A DNA stretch of 31,712 nt from Candidatus Helarchaeota archaeon (GCA_016840125.1 JAEOSY010000560.1:1-31712), one strand, 5' to 3'. Shown: positions 8,555 to 16,521, numbered from the stretch's first letter. Notes: generated by a model from the letters alone, not told the origin. Program-made: numbers and translations.

Positions 8555-9187
8555 CTACTTAACTTTTGAGATTGAAATTAACTCATATTTATATTCAAGT
8601 AAGAGTTCGGGATTCTGCTCTGGTTTCTTAAGAAAAGTTTTTTTGGGATCTAATCTTTTGGATTGAAAGACTTTCGCCTTAACGCGATAATGTTGCTGAA
8701 CCCTTACGTTTTGAACTTGTTTTAATTTTTTCACAGGAATTTCTATAGTAAATTCTTTTCCATCTTGTATTTGAAACATAAAATTGCGCTCAGGTAAGGA
8801 TATATTCACTAATTGCCCCCTTTTTGACAAAATTTTCACAGGTTTCCAATCCTCTATCTCTAAAAAATTGTAATCTCGATCTTGCACCTCTCGAACTTTT
8901 TGGAGCTTTGGGATCTTCATCTCAAACATGCAATGCCGGCATTGAAGAACTGATTTTTTTTCAATATCGATGTAGTTATCGAGGCGACCGAGAGAGAGGA
9001 ACGCTGTGGATTTTCCACATTTTTGACAATGGAGAAGTAGACCTTCAAATGTTTGATTTAAAGGTGCGATTTCTGAAAGTGAACTTAAATCCATGGTGCC
9101 GAGGCGATACTCGCCTTCCGAGATTTGGGTCCCGATGAATTTCTCTAACGCGATGGCAATATTATTGAGAAATCCGCTCATTTCCAT
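8555..9187 (-). CDS. Uncharacterised zinc-ribbon protein
   Basis: About 210 aa; family not recognised. Two CxxC pairs (HCQKCGKST and QCRHCMFEM, about 50 and 75) are spaced as in a zinc ribbon. After it comes a beta-rich segment and a basic C-terminal part. There is no signal peptide or membrane helix, so it is probably cytoplasmic. The ATG at 9187 has GGTG about nine bases upstream; a TTG at 9202 would add five residues. It lies downstream of the bitopic-protein gene on the same strand, but an oligo-T run separates them. Function unknown. Confidence 0.75.
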   Translation of the reverse strand: MEMSGFLNNIAIALEKFIGTQISEGEYRLGTMDLSSLSEIAPLNQTFEGLLLHCQKCGKSTAFLSLGRLDNYIDIEKKSVLQCRHCMFEMKIPKLQKVREVQDRDYNFLEIEDWKPVKILSKRGQLVNISLPERNFMFQIQDGKEFTIEIPVKKLKQVQNVRVQQHYRVKAKVFQSKRLDPKKTFLKKPEQNPELLLEYKYELISISKVK

Positions 9188-9228
9188 AGGATTCAACACC
9201 AAGTTAAATGTCGATATTAATGATTCTT

Positions 9229-9236
9229 AAAAAAAA
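9229..9236 (-). terminator. Oligo-T run after the bitopic-protein gene
   Basis: Eight T on the minus strand start 18 bases after the stop of the gene at 9254-10039, with no obvious stem. Confidence 0.4.
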
Positions 9237-9253
9237 GGAAGGGTAAATTTATT

Positions 9254-10039
9254 TTAAAGTCCGAGAACCGCCATTACAGTTGTGACAACGGTTAATATTC
9301 CAGTAGCAGCGCCTGCAGCACTCGAAAGATAGCTAATTTTATGTTGTGTTTTTATTTCTGACTCCACTTCGGTTGGGATCACCGCTTTTTCTACTGTAAC
9401 TTTGTAATCAACCGAGCCCAAATGAGTTTTCGTTTCATTATCTAAAAGTTGATCGAAGCTGATAAGGATAGTCTGTGCTTTTCCTATGATAGTGCTAGGA
9501 GGATCTATGTTTAAAGGGGCGATCAAATGTGTAGAGGTCACGAGAGATCCTGCAGGGACTTCAATAATACGAGTCGCTGGTGTGATGATAAAGTTAGGCC
9601 CATGGACCTGGATTTCAACTTTAACAGGCTCTTGATCTTTGGCAAAAAGTGTATCAGTCTCAAATTTCTTTTGTGTATCCTTAGCCATCATTTTTTTAAT
9701 TGCATCGTCGGCTTGGTCGGCTTTCTTAGCGGTATTAAACAGAAAAATTTTGCATGAATATGTATCCCCAATGTAAACTTTATCGTAAAATCCGACCACC
9801 GTCTTCAATTCGAGTGGAATTGCGACCTCGCCTATACCTCGCAGTCCACGCGATCCCTCCCATCCGGGATCGGGCTTATCCGAGGTGTCCCTTGGACCAA
9901 TTGTTAGCATTGTTGGCATAGGTTTCTCCTTTTTGTTTAAAGTGCTCACTTTCAGTCTGGATAGAACAACAAAGAATACGCACAGAACACACACAGTTCC
10001 GACAATGATTGCTACTATTCCAAATGCAGATAATGCCAT
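9254..10039 (-). CDS. Uncharacterised protein with a membrane helix at each end
   Basis: 261 aa. A hydrophobic helix at about 3-26 is followed by a basic patch. A soluble region of about 200 residues is beta-rich after residue 125 and looks like an Ig/arrestin-like sandwich (weak). A second hydrophobic stretch (about 240-260) ends the protein. With both ends in the membrane the middle domain would lie on one face; the Lys-rich segment after helix 1 suggests the cytoplasmic side. GAGGG precedes the ATG. I do not recognise the family. Confidence 0.75.
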   Translation of the reverse strand: MALSAFGIVAIIVGTVCVLCVFFVVLSRLKVSTLNKKEKPMPTMLTIGPRDTSDKPDPGWEGSRGLRGIGEVAIPLELKTVVGFYDKVYIGDTYSCKIFLFNTAKKADQADDAIKKMMAKDTQKKFETDTLFAKDQEPVKVEIQVHGPNFIITPATRIIEVPAGSLVTSTHLIAPLNIDPPSTIIGKAQTILISFDQLLDNETKTHLGSVDYKVTVEKAVIPTEVESEIKTQHKISYLSSAAGAATGILTVVTTVMAVLGL

Positions 10040-10111
10040 TTTAAAACCCTCATTATACCTATTTTATAGATTACATTTTATTTTAAAGTATAAATCTAAT
10101 CTCCTATTTTA

Positions 10112-10165
10112 GGTTTTATATCTTTTTTATCGCAAGTCAAGTAGTATATAATTAAAAATATAGGA
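10112..10165. promoter_or_regulatory. Divergent promoter region (bitopic protein / GNAT gene)
   Basis: On the minus strand GATATAAAACC (about 10112-10123) is a TATA-like box about 73 bases before the ATG at 10039. On the plus strand GTATATAATTAAAAATATA (about 10144-10162) is a TATA-like box upstream of the acetyltransferase. Assigned by pattern only. Confidence 0.3.
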
Positions 10166-10220
10166 AACAATTAAAAATTCAGTTAAGGAGTAATTATTAT
10201 TTTAAGCAGAGGTGTATGCA

Positions 10221-10646
10221 ATGAGTATTAGGAATGCGGACGTAGAGGATAAAGTCGCAGTATTTGAGTTAGCCCAATCTTGTATACCTTGGTTAAGGGC
10301 AAGCGTTGTGGGTACCTATGAGTTTTTTGCACGATGTTTTCGTAATACCTTTTTTGTCTATGAAGAGAATAACAAAATTATTGGATACCTTGTTGGATTT
10401 CCGAATACCGCCGTGAAGGGTGAATTTTGGATTTATCAGATTGGTATGTATGAAGAACATCGTGGGAAAGGAATTGGCTCAAAATTGTTTGCACGGATGG
10501 TCGAGCAGGTGAAATCCGAGGGCTACAATAGCATGCGCTCCCATTTTAAATTTAAAAATAAGCATTCCCGAGCATTGCACGAAAAGTTTGGGATGAAAAT
10601 CTACGGGGAAGACGATCGTGGATGGTTTGTAGAAGTGAAATTTTAA
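10221..10646 (+). CDS. GNAT-family N-acetyltransferase
   Basis: About 141 aa. The acetyl-CoA-binding motif A is RGKGIGSKL (R81-G86), preceded by the beta-4 strand EFWIYQIGM. The overall layout, with an acidic N-terminal helix region and the FWIYQ strand, resembles the small-molecule GNATs around diaminobutyrate acetyltransferase (EctA-like). No other ectoine gene is present, so the substrate is unassigned. GAGGTG six bases before the ATG at 10221 decides the start over the GTG at 10212. The next gene starts 25 bases downstream on the same strand. Confidence 0.85.
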   Translation: MSIRNADVEDKVAVFELAQSCIPWLRASVVGTYEFFARCFRNTFFVYEENNKIIGYLVGFPNTAVKGEFWIYQIGMYEEHRGKGIGSKLFARMVEQVKSEGYNSMRSHFKFKNKHSRALHEKFGMKIYGEDDRGWFVEVKF

Positions 10647-10671
10647 TTAAAGAATTAATCGGTGTAAGTTT

Positions 10672-12027
10672 ATGGATGAAAAAGAGTTGAAATTTTTAAC
10701 TAGCCTTGTTTTTTGGAAATTATACGAGACGTATTTAGAATACCAAAATGAAGAAATGAAACAAATTTTGGGGACGAGCCCATATGCCGATCAATTATAT
10801 GATGGGTATTACTTCGAGAATTTTGAGGGGCAACGAATGCCTCTTAAATGGATTGCAGCTACGGGGAAATTTTTTCTCCCTCATTGTTTTAAATGCCTCA
10901 CTGACGAGTTCAAATGTAAAGATAATCCTGAGATTAATGGAAAAATACAGATTGATGCACATATTTATGCCGAAGGTGTGATAGTTTGCCAGGCGAAGTT
11001 AGACTTTCAGGATTACATTACAATTGAACAGCACGTTATCGCGTCCGCCCCAACCAACATCATCTTATCTGATGGGATGGATATGAAAGCAAAGCTAGAT
11101 AAATACGCCGAAGAAATCATTAGTTATTTAAAGACGAAAGTGAAGCATCACAAGGCTGAGACTGGGGAAAAAGCAAGTCCTTGGCATCACAATTGGATAT
11201 GGTGGAAAACCCAACCCGAAATTCCGATAAAAGAATTTGATATGGGTGGGAAATATAACAAATGGGCGCTAGGAATGTGTACTAGAAGTGATAAATGGAG
11301 ATCTTTAAATCCTGAAAACTATGCAAACGTAATAGAAACCTTTTGTAACTTAAGTCCCTATGATGGGAGTTGTGTTTATATTACCCATCCCGGAAACTGT
11401 ATCATCCCTGGTAAAGAAATGACGGATCCAAATGCTGTTAAAAATACTTTAATTGATGTTCTTTTCGCTGCAGAACTCGGAAATGTCCAAAGATATCTTA
11501 TCCTCACTCACCTCCAAGTATTTAATTTTAAATCGTTAGAAATTCAGGATATTTTATATTCAATTGAAGATGAAGATTCACTTCCACTAACAGAATTAAT
11601 AAAACGACTGGAAGATCTTGAACAAGAGATTAACGGGCGGGTATTGGAGATTAACTACGATCTTCAGGTAACGAGAACACCCCGCTTAATCTTCACAAGC
11701 GTATTTAAAACAACGCTCTTTCGAGCCATGATAAATTCGCTACATGGATTTGACTTCCTTGATAGCTTAGAGAAGATAATCGGCGAAATTAAAGATGCTC
11801 TCTCTCGTGAACGAGACTTTGTAAGTGTAAAAGTAAATGAGTCCGAAAATGTTTTCTTACGGAATTTACAAATCGTATTTATAATCGATCTAACGGCGAC
11901 AATTATTTCGTTTTTCTACTTCTTTGGAAATAGCCCAACCATCGATTGGGTACTTGGTGCAGCATTTCTGGGGATTTCTGTCGGACTCTCCATATTCATC
12001 TTATTCCTTCTAAGAAAGATAAGGTGA
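10672..12027 (+). CDS. Uncharacterised protein with two C-terminal membrane helices
   Basis: 451 aa; not recognised. A large soluble N-terminal part (about 1-390) is rich in Trp, His and Cys around 60-80 and 165-245. A predicted helical/coiled segment (about 300-395) follows. Two membrane helices (about 399-418 and 426-447) are joined by a short FGNSPTID loop and end in a basic tail. The order (soluble domain, long helix, two C-terminal helices) recalls CorA-type proteins, but the Gly-Met-Asn signature is absent. GGTG seven bases before the ATG supports the start. It is likely co-transcribed with the acetyltransferase. Confidence 0.8.
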   Translation: MDEKELKFLTSLVFWKLYETYLEYQNEEMKQILGTSPYADQLYDGYYFENFEGQRMPLKWIAATGKFFLPHCFKCLTDEFKCKDNPEINGKIQIDAHIYAEGVIVCQAKLDFQDYITIEQHVIASAPTNIILSDGMDMKAKLDKYAEEIISYLKTKVKHHKAETGEKASPWHHNWIWWKTQPEIPIKEFDMGGKYNKWALGMCTRSDKWRSLNPENYANVIETFCNLSPYDGSCVYITHPGNCIIPGKEMTDPNAVKNTLIDVLFAAELGNVQRYLILTHLQVFNFKSLEIQDILYSIEDEDSLPLTELIKRLEDLEQEINGRVLEINYDLQVTRTPRLIFTSVFKTTLFRAMINSLHGFDFLDSLEKIIGEIKDALSRERDFVSVKVNESENVFLRNLQIVFIIDLTATIISFFYFFGNSPTIDWVLGAAFLGISVGLSIFILFLLRKIR

Positions 12028-12058
12028 ACAGCTTAACTTTTTATTTTGTGATGGAATT

Positions 12059-12568
12059 ATGGAAAAACTGATAGCAGAACTAAGAGTAAAGGATGAAATA
12101 ACGGTGCTTTTTCTTTGCTCCGGGAATATTGTTCGCAGTCCCACTGCCGAAATGTTGTTCGAATCCGAGCTTTCCAAGAGGTATGGAAAAACACGGATTA
12201 AATCTGTTTCCGGAGCTACTACTTATTTCAACGAGCGAATTATGGATTTTACTAAGGATTTCTTGATTCAAGAGGGCGTCCCCCCCGAGCGGATCTTGAA
12301 GTTCTATCCAAGAAACTTCAAAAAATATCCCGAAATGTTGGAGAACGCCGATCTCATCATTGGAATGATTGGAACCCATCTACGATTGATCCCTAAAAAG
12401 TACCGAACTAAGGCTTTTACTCTTTCAGAGATCGCTACCGGTGAGAAATATAATATTCCAGATCCGTGGGGTGATACGTTATCCGCCTACACGGAAGTTT
12501 TTGAGGCTGTAAAGGAGTATATCCTAAAATTAGTTGATAAATTCGAAGACTGGAAGTTAGTCCCCTAA
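12059..12568 (+). CDS. Low-molecular-weight protein tyrosine phosphatase-fold protein
   Basis: 169 aa. The CX5R(S) phosphate-binding loop is CSGNIVRS (C20 nucleophile, R26), preceded by a hydrophobic strand. The general-acid Asp sits in IPDPWGD near the C terminus, as in LMW-PTP and thioredoxin-dependent arsenate reductases. The extra Cys residues of arsenate reductases are not seen, so phosphatase activity on protein tyrosine or another phosphoester is more likely. The gene follows the 451-aa protein on the same strand and overlaps the convergent membrane-protein gene by 12 bases. Confidence 0.9.
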   Translation: MEKLIAELRVKDEITVLFLCSGNIVRSPTAEMLFESELSKRYGKTRIKSVSGATTYFNERIMDFTKDFLIQEGVPPERILKFYPRNFKKYPEMLENADLIIGMIGTHLRLIPKKYRTKAFTLSEIATGEKYNIPDPWGDTLSAYTEVFEAVKEYILKLVDKFEDWKLVP

Positions 12569-13117
12569 TTGATTATTTCCTTTTTTTCCCGCTTCAACCA
12601 ATGTAAATCGAGGATCCCAATGTAGCGTTGCAATGAATGTTCCAAGCACGTGAACATCTAAATAAAATATGACGGTTGTTAAAGTAGTCCATCCGGCAGG
12701 ATAACAGAGATAACCACAAAAAATGAAAATCCTAAATGCTATTTCAGTTACGGATGAGAAGGTTATCGTTACGATGAGCCATAATGGAATAAACCATTTC
12801 CGCCTTTTCTTTTCAAGATCGGGAGGTATCAGCAGCATGAAGGTAATATAAACGGAGGTCACATACCAGTATGCCACGGGCCAGAAAAAGTCATGGAATC
12901 CACCTGCGATCATAAAGAGCTGGTCGAACCACCCCATACAAAACCCCGCAAGAAATCGAAATCCAAGAATCCGTATGCCTAATTTTTTCCGTAGCACATT
13001 GTCTTCAATATTACGACCTGCCCGTCTATATTGATACCAGCTTAGTATGATAATGACAAAGGTAAGAGCAATGGCTTGAATCAGAAATATAAAATTATCC
13101 TCAGGAGGCGGTTGCAT
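12557..13117 (-). CDS. Uncharacterised polytopic membrane protein
   Basis: 186 aa with about five membrane helices (roughly 8-28, 48-70, 78-98, 108-135 and 143-163). The family is not recognised. It is the last gene of a possible minus-strand set (longin-like protein, MBL-fold protein, this protein) with gaps of about 40 bases. A TTTATATG element lies about 25-33 bases before the ATG, so it could also be transcribed separately with almost no leader. Confidence 0.75.
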   Translation of the reverse strand: MQPPPEDNFIFLIQAIALTFVIIILSWYQYRRAGRNIEDNVLRKKLGIRILGFRFLAGFCMGWFDQLFMIAGGFHDFFWPVAYWYVTSVYITFMLLIPPDLEKKRRKWFIPLWLIVTITFSSVTEIAFRIFIFCGYLCYPAGWTTLTTVIFYLDVHVLGTFIATLHWDPRFTLVEAGKKGNNQLGD

Positions 13118-13154
13118 AACCTATAATTCGATAATTGGGCATATAAATATGCGT

Positions 13155-14084
13155 CTAATCCGTTTTTTGCCAGAACTCTTGAACACCGTGCAAGATACGT
13201 TCTACTCTTCCTTGTAATTCAAGATGTTTTAGATAATTCAGGTTTGAAATGTTCGCAAAATGGAACGCAAATTGAGCTTGGCGATGTTTAAGTTGTTTCT
13301 GCAGCTTTTCAGAAAAGCTGTCAAATAATAGTTTAGTAATATCTTCTAACGAAGTTGGATTATCTGGGAGAAGATTGTAGAGCTTATTTACTTTGGTTAA
13401 CAGCCGTTGGCGGAAAGATTTCAAGCGTTCAGGAATGTCCTTGAAAGCGGGTAAGCCATGACCCGGCAATATCTTACTGATTTTAAATTTAAGTAATTTT
13501 TCAATCGATTTTAAATAATCTGCTACACTACACGAAAGGTTACCGACCCATGGTGAGGATAAATCAATATCGCCTGCTATCATGATTTCAGTTTTATAAA
13601 AGCAGCAGTGTCCTGGAGCATGGCCCGGTGTGTGGACTACTTGAAATTCTCCTGGCAAAATCTCACCGTCTTTGAAAGTTTTATCGACAATGATCTCTTT
13701 AAATCCAGATGTTTTCAGGAGTTCTCTCCAGTCCGCCTCTGTTTTTTTATCAGTCATACCATATCTTTTGACATATGCATCAAAATTCTCTAATGCAATA
13801 CGGTCTGCTTCATGAATCAAGATCTTTGCATTGGAATTCTTTTTCACAAACGAATTTGAACCACTATGATCAAAATGATAATGCGAATTATAGATAAAAT
13901 CCACATCAGATAATGTTTTTCCGAGCTTCTGTAGTGCTTTTCGTATCCGGGATTTTCCACATTGCGGATCGAAGATGATAAGTATCTCTCCATTAAAAAT
14001 ATAACTATGACAATATGGAAAAATTCCGTTGCCTTTTCCGAAAATGATGTAGAGTTGATCGGTTATCGATTTAACAAAGGAAAT
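13155..14084 (-). CDS. Metallo-beta-lactamase-fold hydrolase with anomalous start
   Basis: About 309 aa. The metal motif HYHFDH, the HTPGHAPGH loop, IAGDI and ILPGHG give all expected MBL metal ligands. The C-terminal helical region (SNLNYLKHLELQGRVE) resembles the winged-helix tail of LACTB2-like members. The N-terminal strands (ITDQLYIIFGKGNG, then GEILIIFDP) are encoded upstream of the first GTG (13904) in the same open frame, but no ATG, GTG or TTG exists between that GTG and a TAG at 14088-14090. The ATG at 14099 reads Met-Glu-Leu-TAG and has an AGGA site. An ATT at 14084, nine bases after GGAG, gives the normal family length. Either a non-standard ATT start is used or a nonsense mutation has occurred. 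The core is otherwise intact. Confidence 0.8.
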   Translation of the reverse strand: MSFVKSITDQLYIIFGKGNGIFPYCHSYIFNGEILIIFDPQCGKSRIRKALQKLGKTLSDVDFIYNSHYHFDHSGSNSFVKKNSNAKILIHEADRIALENFDAYVKRYGMTDKKTEADWRELLKTSGFKEIIVDKTFKDGEILPGEFQVVHTPGHAPGHCCFYKTEIMIAGDIDLSSPWVGNLSCSVADYLKSIEKLLKFKISKILPGHGLPAFKDIPERLKSFRQRLLTKVNKLYNLLPDNPTSLEDITKLLFDSFSEKLQKQLKHRQAQFAFHFANISNLNYLKHLELQGRVERILHGVQEFWQKTD

Positions 14085-14122
14085 TCTCTACAACTCCATA
14101 TGGAATCCTGAGAATATGGAAT

Positions 14123-14142
14123 AAAAAAGGTAATTAATTACC
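14123..14142 (-). terminator. Palindrome plus T6 at the end of the longin-like gene
   Basis: The perfect 14-base palindrome GGTAATTAATTACC (14129-14142) spans the stop codon. It is followed on the minus strand by six T (14123-14128). It may be a weak terminator or a processing site between the longin-like and MBL-fold genes. Confidence 0.35.
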
Positions 14143-14548
14143 ACAGAGCTTTTTCAGCTCGTTTTTCGGGAGTATCTTTGAAAATTTCTTCAATAATCTC
14201 TCCAAAATTTTGAAATGCATTCACGTCCGAGGTCCAACTCTCGAGTATATCCCCATATTCCTCAAAAAACTTTGTTTCCACTAATTTTAAATGGGTAATT
14301 ATTTTTTTATCCTTGATTTTTTTCTGTGAGCGTGAGATGAAGAGATAACCCTGCTTTGCATTATAAATGGTGATTTTAGAATCCCCTAATTGCATTGTCT
14401 TTAGTTCTTTTTCCCCTAATTGTTCAACAAATGTTTGAATTGCTGAAAAAAACCCTCCAATTAATATGGGATCAACCTCATCTTTAGACTGGTTGAAAAC
14501 TGTGATCCCGCCGGGTTTTACAATCCAAATTTCATCAATATCTCTCAT
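14138..14548 (-). CDS. Small longin-like domain protein 1
   Basis: 136 aa. The predicted order is two strands (IWIVKPGG, ITVFNQS), a helix (LIGGFFSAIQTFVEQLG), three strands (LKTMQLG, KITIYNA, YLFISRS) and helices (IITHLKLVETKFFEEYG onwards). That is the longin topology rather than the helix-first roadblock order. The sequence aligns by eye with the proteins at 15501-15953 and with residues 575-700 of the protein at 17400-19694 (shared G-x3-SAI/ITS helix, LG-E/K, K-helix, W/T-x4-FxxF). Longin domains serve as GTPase- and membrane-associated platforms in eukaryotes and Asgard archaea. No membrane segment. It faces away from the seven-helix gene across a 144-base intergenic region. Confidence 0.7.
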   Translation of the reverse strand: MRDIDEIWIVKPGGITVFNQSKDEVDPILIGGFFSAIQTFVEQLGEKELKTMQLGDSKITIYNAKQGYLFISRSQKKIKDKKIITHLKLVETKFFEEYGDILESWTSDVNAFQNFGEIIEEIFKDTPEKRAEKALW

Positions 14549-14692
14549 TCTCGATTCACATAACCAATTTAGATGTACCTGAAATATCTTACTATAACGA
14601 AGAAACGGGATTATTTAATGATGATTTAGGTAATTCTTTCCTATCTCTATTTATGTTATGAATACTCTTGATGTGATATAGGTGGAAAATAA

Positions 14693-15472
14693 ATGGTCGC
14701 AAAAACGGATATCTTTGTTTTTGATGTGCATTTCACGGCGTTGCTTTTCGAAATAATCGCTGCAATCGCGGTTCTATTTATCGCGATCAAAGTGTTTCAG
14801 AAGTGGCGAGAAAGAAGAACTATTGCTACTTTGTACTTATCTATTGCCCTCTTTTCCATTGCTATAGCTGCGTTTATTGCATTTACCGGACTATTCAGCT
14901 GGTTCGTAGCATGGATAAACTCAGGTTATATTCCCACAATTAGTACTGAATACTACCCACTTAGTCTTCCCATAGGCTATAGCTTTGTAATTCCATACGG
15001 CGTCTTTATGGTGCTCTTTACTATCCAAATTTTCCTCGATAAAAATGACAAAAAAGTGATTCCATTCGTAGTAATTGGGGTAATAATCGGGGCGCTGTTA
15101 TTTCTTCCCACGAATTATTGGGGTCGCGATGCAGAAGGTGCCTTTAGCACAAGAGTGATTATTTTGGGGTTGTTTTTGTTATATAATACAATTATATATG
15201 TACTCTTAACGTATTATGCATTTCGAGAGTCAAAACGAACTGAACAGGAAGTCTATCGCAAAGGATTTCAAGCAATTGCACTGGGCTTTATTGCAAATTT
15301 GATGGTCTTTGTCTTTTTCCTCTTGGATTCGATATTAATTTTAATAGATGACACCAGTCCGGGATATTCTATTTTCGTAGATTTGGCCTGGATTAGCGGT
15401 TTAGTGGCAGCGTTTCTGTTCTATCTTGGGTATATTCTTCCCGAATGGTTTCGAAAACGCTATGAAAAATAG
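14693..15472 (+). CDS. Seven-helix membrane protein
   Basis: 259 aa with seven predicted membrane helices (about 14-36, 43-66, 95-113, 120-139, 152-174, 192-215 and 224-248). Positive residues after helices 1, 3, 5 and 7 (KWRERR, DKNDKK, RESKRTEQEVYRK, RKRYEK) predict the N terminus outside and the C terminus inside, the topology of GPCR- and rhodopsin-like receptors. No retinal Lys is evident in helix 7, and no family is recognised. AGGTGG precedes the ATG; the stop is TAG. It sits between two longin-like genes and is convergent with the GTPase-longin pair. Sensor or transport roles are both possible. Confidence 0.8.
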   Translation: MVAKTDIFVFDVHFTALLFEIIAAIAVLFIAIKVFQKWRERRTIATLYLSIALFSIAIAAFIAFTGLFSWFVAWINSGYIPTISTEYYPLSLPIGYSFVIPYGVFMVLFTIQIFLDKNDKKVIPFVVIGVIIGALLFLPTNYWGRDAEGAFSTRVIILGLFLLYNTIIYVLLTYYAFRESKRTEQEVYRKGFQAIALGFIANLMVFVFFLLDSILILIDDTSPGYSIFVDLAWISGLVAAFLFYLGYILPEWFRKRYEK

Positions 15473-15500
15473 TTAGAACATTTCAACTCTTCCTTTTTTT

Positions 15501-15953
15501 TTAAATTGAGCCGAAAAAGTCTGCAAACTGATCTTTCGTGACCGTTTCCGTATCACGAAGTAACTCCTTTACTTCATTGGTAAAGATGTTATCGATATAA
15601 ATCCGTAATTCGTTAATAGTGTATTTTTTTAAAAAATTTTCAAATTTCTGCACAAATTTCTTATGGATTTTAGATAAAATCTTAGAAACGCGCTTATTAT
15701 TTGCCTTTTGGGATGCTTTAATAACGAAAAGTAGGTTATGCGTTTGGTCCTTCGTAATAAAATACTTAGTCTTTCCCATTTCTATGCGTTCTGCTTCCTT
15801 TTCACCCAGTTGTGAACTGAATTGCTGAATAGAAACGATGAATCCCGAAAACAACGCTGAGTTATAATCCTCAGAACCTTGTGTAAAAATTTCATAGCTG
15901 AAAAGTGGTGTTCCCCCTTCTTCAAGGATCCAAAAGGCGTTGATTTCGCTCAT
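15501..15953 (-). CDS. Small longin-like domain protein 2
   Basis: 150 aa. It shows the same strand-strand-helix-three strands-helix pattern as the protein at 14138-14548: FWILEEGGTPLFSYE, SALFSGFIVSIQQFSSQLGEKE, a TKYFIT strand, LLFVIKASQK, then a long basic helix ending KFENFLKKY. SQLGEKEAERIEMG parallels EQLGEKELKTMQLG of the first copy. It carries an extra acidic C-terminal tail. It starts 28 bases after the small GTPase stop on the same strand, so the two almost certainly form an operon, suggesting that it is a partner or regulator of that GTPase (inference). A nine-T run overlaps its stop on the opposite strand. Confidence 0.7.
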   Translation of the reverse strand: MSEINAFWILEEGGTPLFSYEIFTQGSEDYNSALFSGFIVSIQQFSSQLGEKEAERIEMGKTKYFITKDQTHNLLFVIKASQKANNKRVSKILSKIHKKFVQKFENFLKKYTINELRIYIDNIFTNEVKELLRDTETVTKDQFADFFGSI

Positions 15954-15981
15954 TCTTCATCTTCTGTGTAGATTTTTATAA

Positions 15982-16521
15982 TTATTGTAGTAATGTTTTC
16001 TGAAAGACTGTGAATATAGTCGTTTTAAAAATATTATATTTATACTTATCAGGGATTATGCTATTCATTCGATTAAGTAAGGTTGCAGAGATTTTTTCAG
16101 CGGAAAAGTTAGCAATTTCTTCAATTCCAGGATCAAATTTATGTAAAAAGATTGAGAATTCGACTTTGACATCTTTTACTTGGTCAATTATCGCTGCTAA
16201 ATATTTCAAAGCTGCTTCATAACGAGGAATATCTTGAACATCTATCACGAAAATGATTTTATCTGCCTCCCCCGTGAACTTTTCTAAATTACTTAAATAT
16301 TCTTCCCTGTATTTTTGTTGTCCCCCAAGGTCCCAGACGCTAAATTCATGCCCTCCGTCCTCAAGCTTTACAATATTCAACCCCTGAGTAGGTTTTAATG
16401 AAAAATATGAAAGTAAATTAGTTGTTTTCTGTAGGCTTAAGAGTATCGACGTCTTTCCCGAATTATCCAACCCCATTATTACTATCTTTGAAACTTTTCG
16501 CTCAGGATTTAATGTGCCCAT
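15982..16521 (-). CDS. Arf/Rag-like small GTPase
   Basis: 179 aa. G1 is GLDNSGKTS (17-25), as in Arf proteins. The switch I Thr is in PTQGLN (T45), and switch II is WDLGGQQ (63-69) with the catalytic Gln68 present. G4 is HKFD (127-130) rather than NKxD, and a TTIF segment near 168 resembles G5 of Rag/Gtr GTPases; HKxD is also a Rag feature. It is therefore an Asgard-type GTPase with mixed Arf and Rag traits. There is no membrane helix or C-terminal Cys for prenylation. Gly2 follows Met as in Arf, but archaeal N-myristoylation is not established. An AGAGG site precedes the ATG. It forms an operon with longin-like protein 2. Confidence 0.9.
   Translation of the reverse strand: MGTLNPERKVSKIVIMGLDNSGKTSILLSLQKTTNLLSYFSLKPTQGLNIVKLEDGGHEFSVWDLGGQQKYREEYLSNLEKFTGEADKIIFVIDVQDIPRYEAALKYLAAIIDQVKDVKVEFSIFLHKFDPGIEEIANFSAEKISATLLNRMNSIIPDKYKYNIFKTTIFTVFQKTLLQ

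Noticed and set aside
10221..10646. EctA (ectoine synthesis) assignment
   Set aside because: Resemblance is limited to general GNAT features and no ectB or ectC neighbour exists.
10672..12027. Calling the 451-aa protein a CorA transporter
   Set aside because: Only topology agrees; the Gly-Met-Asn signature is absent and the soluble domain is unrecognised.
14088..14090. TAG in the MBL-fold gene as a pyrrolysine codon
   Set aside because: TAG ends several ordinary genes here (8549, 15472, 23808), no pyrrolysine genes are visible, and codon 4 of an MBL protein is not a known Pyl site.
14129..14142. 14-base palindrome as a transcription-factor operator
   Set aside because: It spans a stop codon and is followed by T6, so a terminator or chance AT-rich palindrome is simpler.
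14138..14548. Roadblock/LC7 domain
   Set aside because: The predicted order begins with two strands before the first helix, which fits longin rather than the helix-first roadblock fold; structure prediction would decide.
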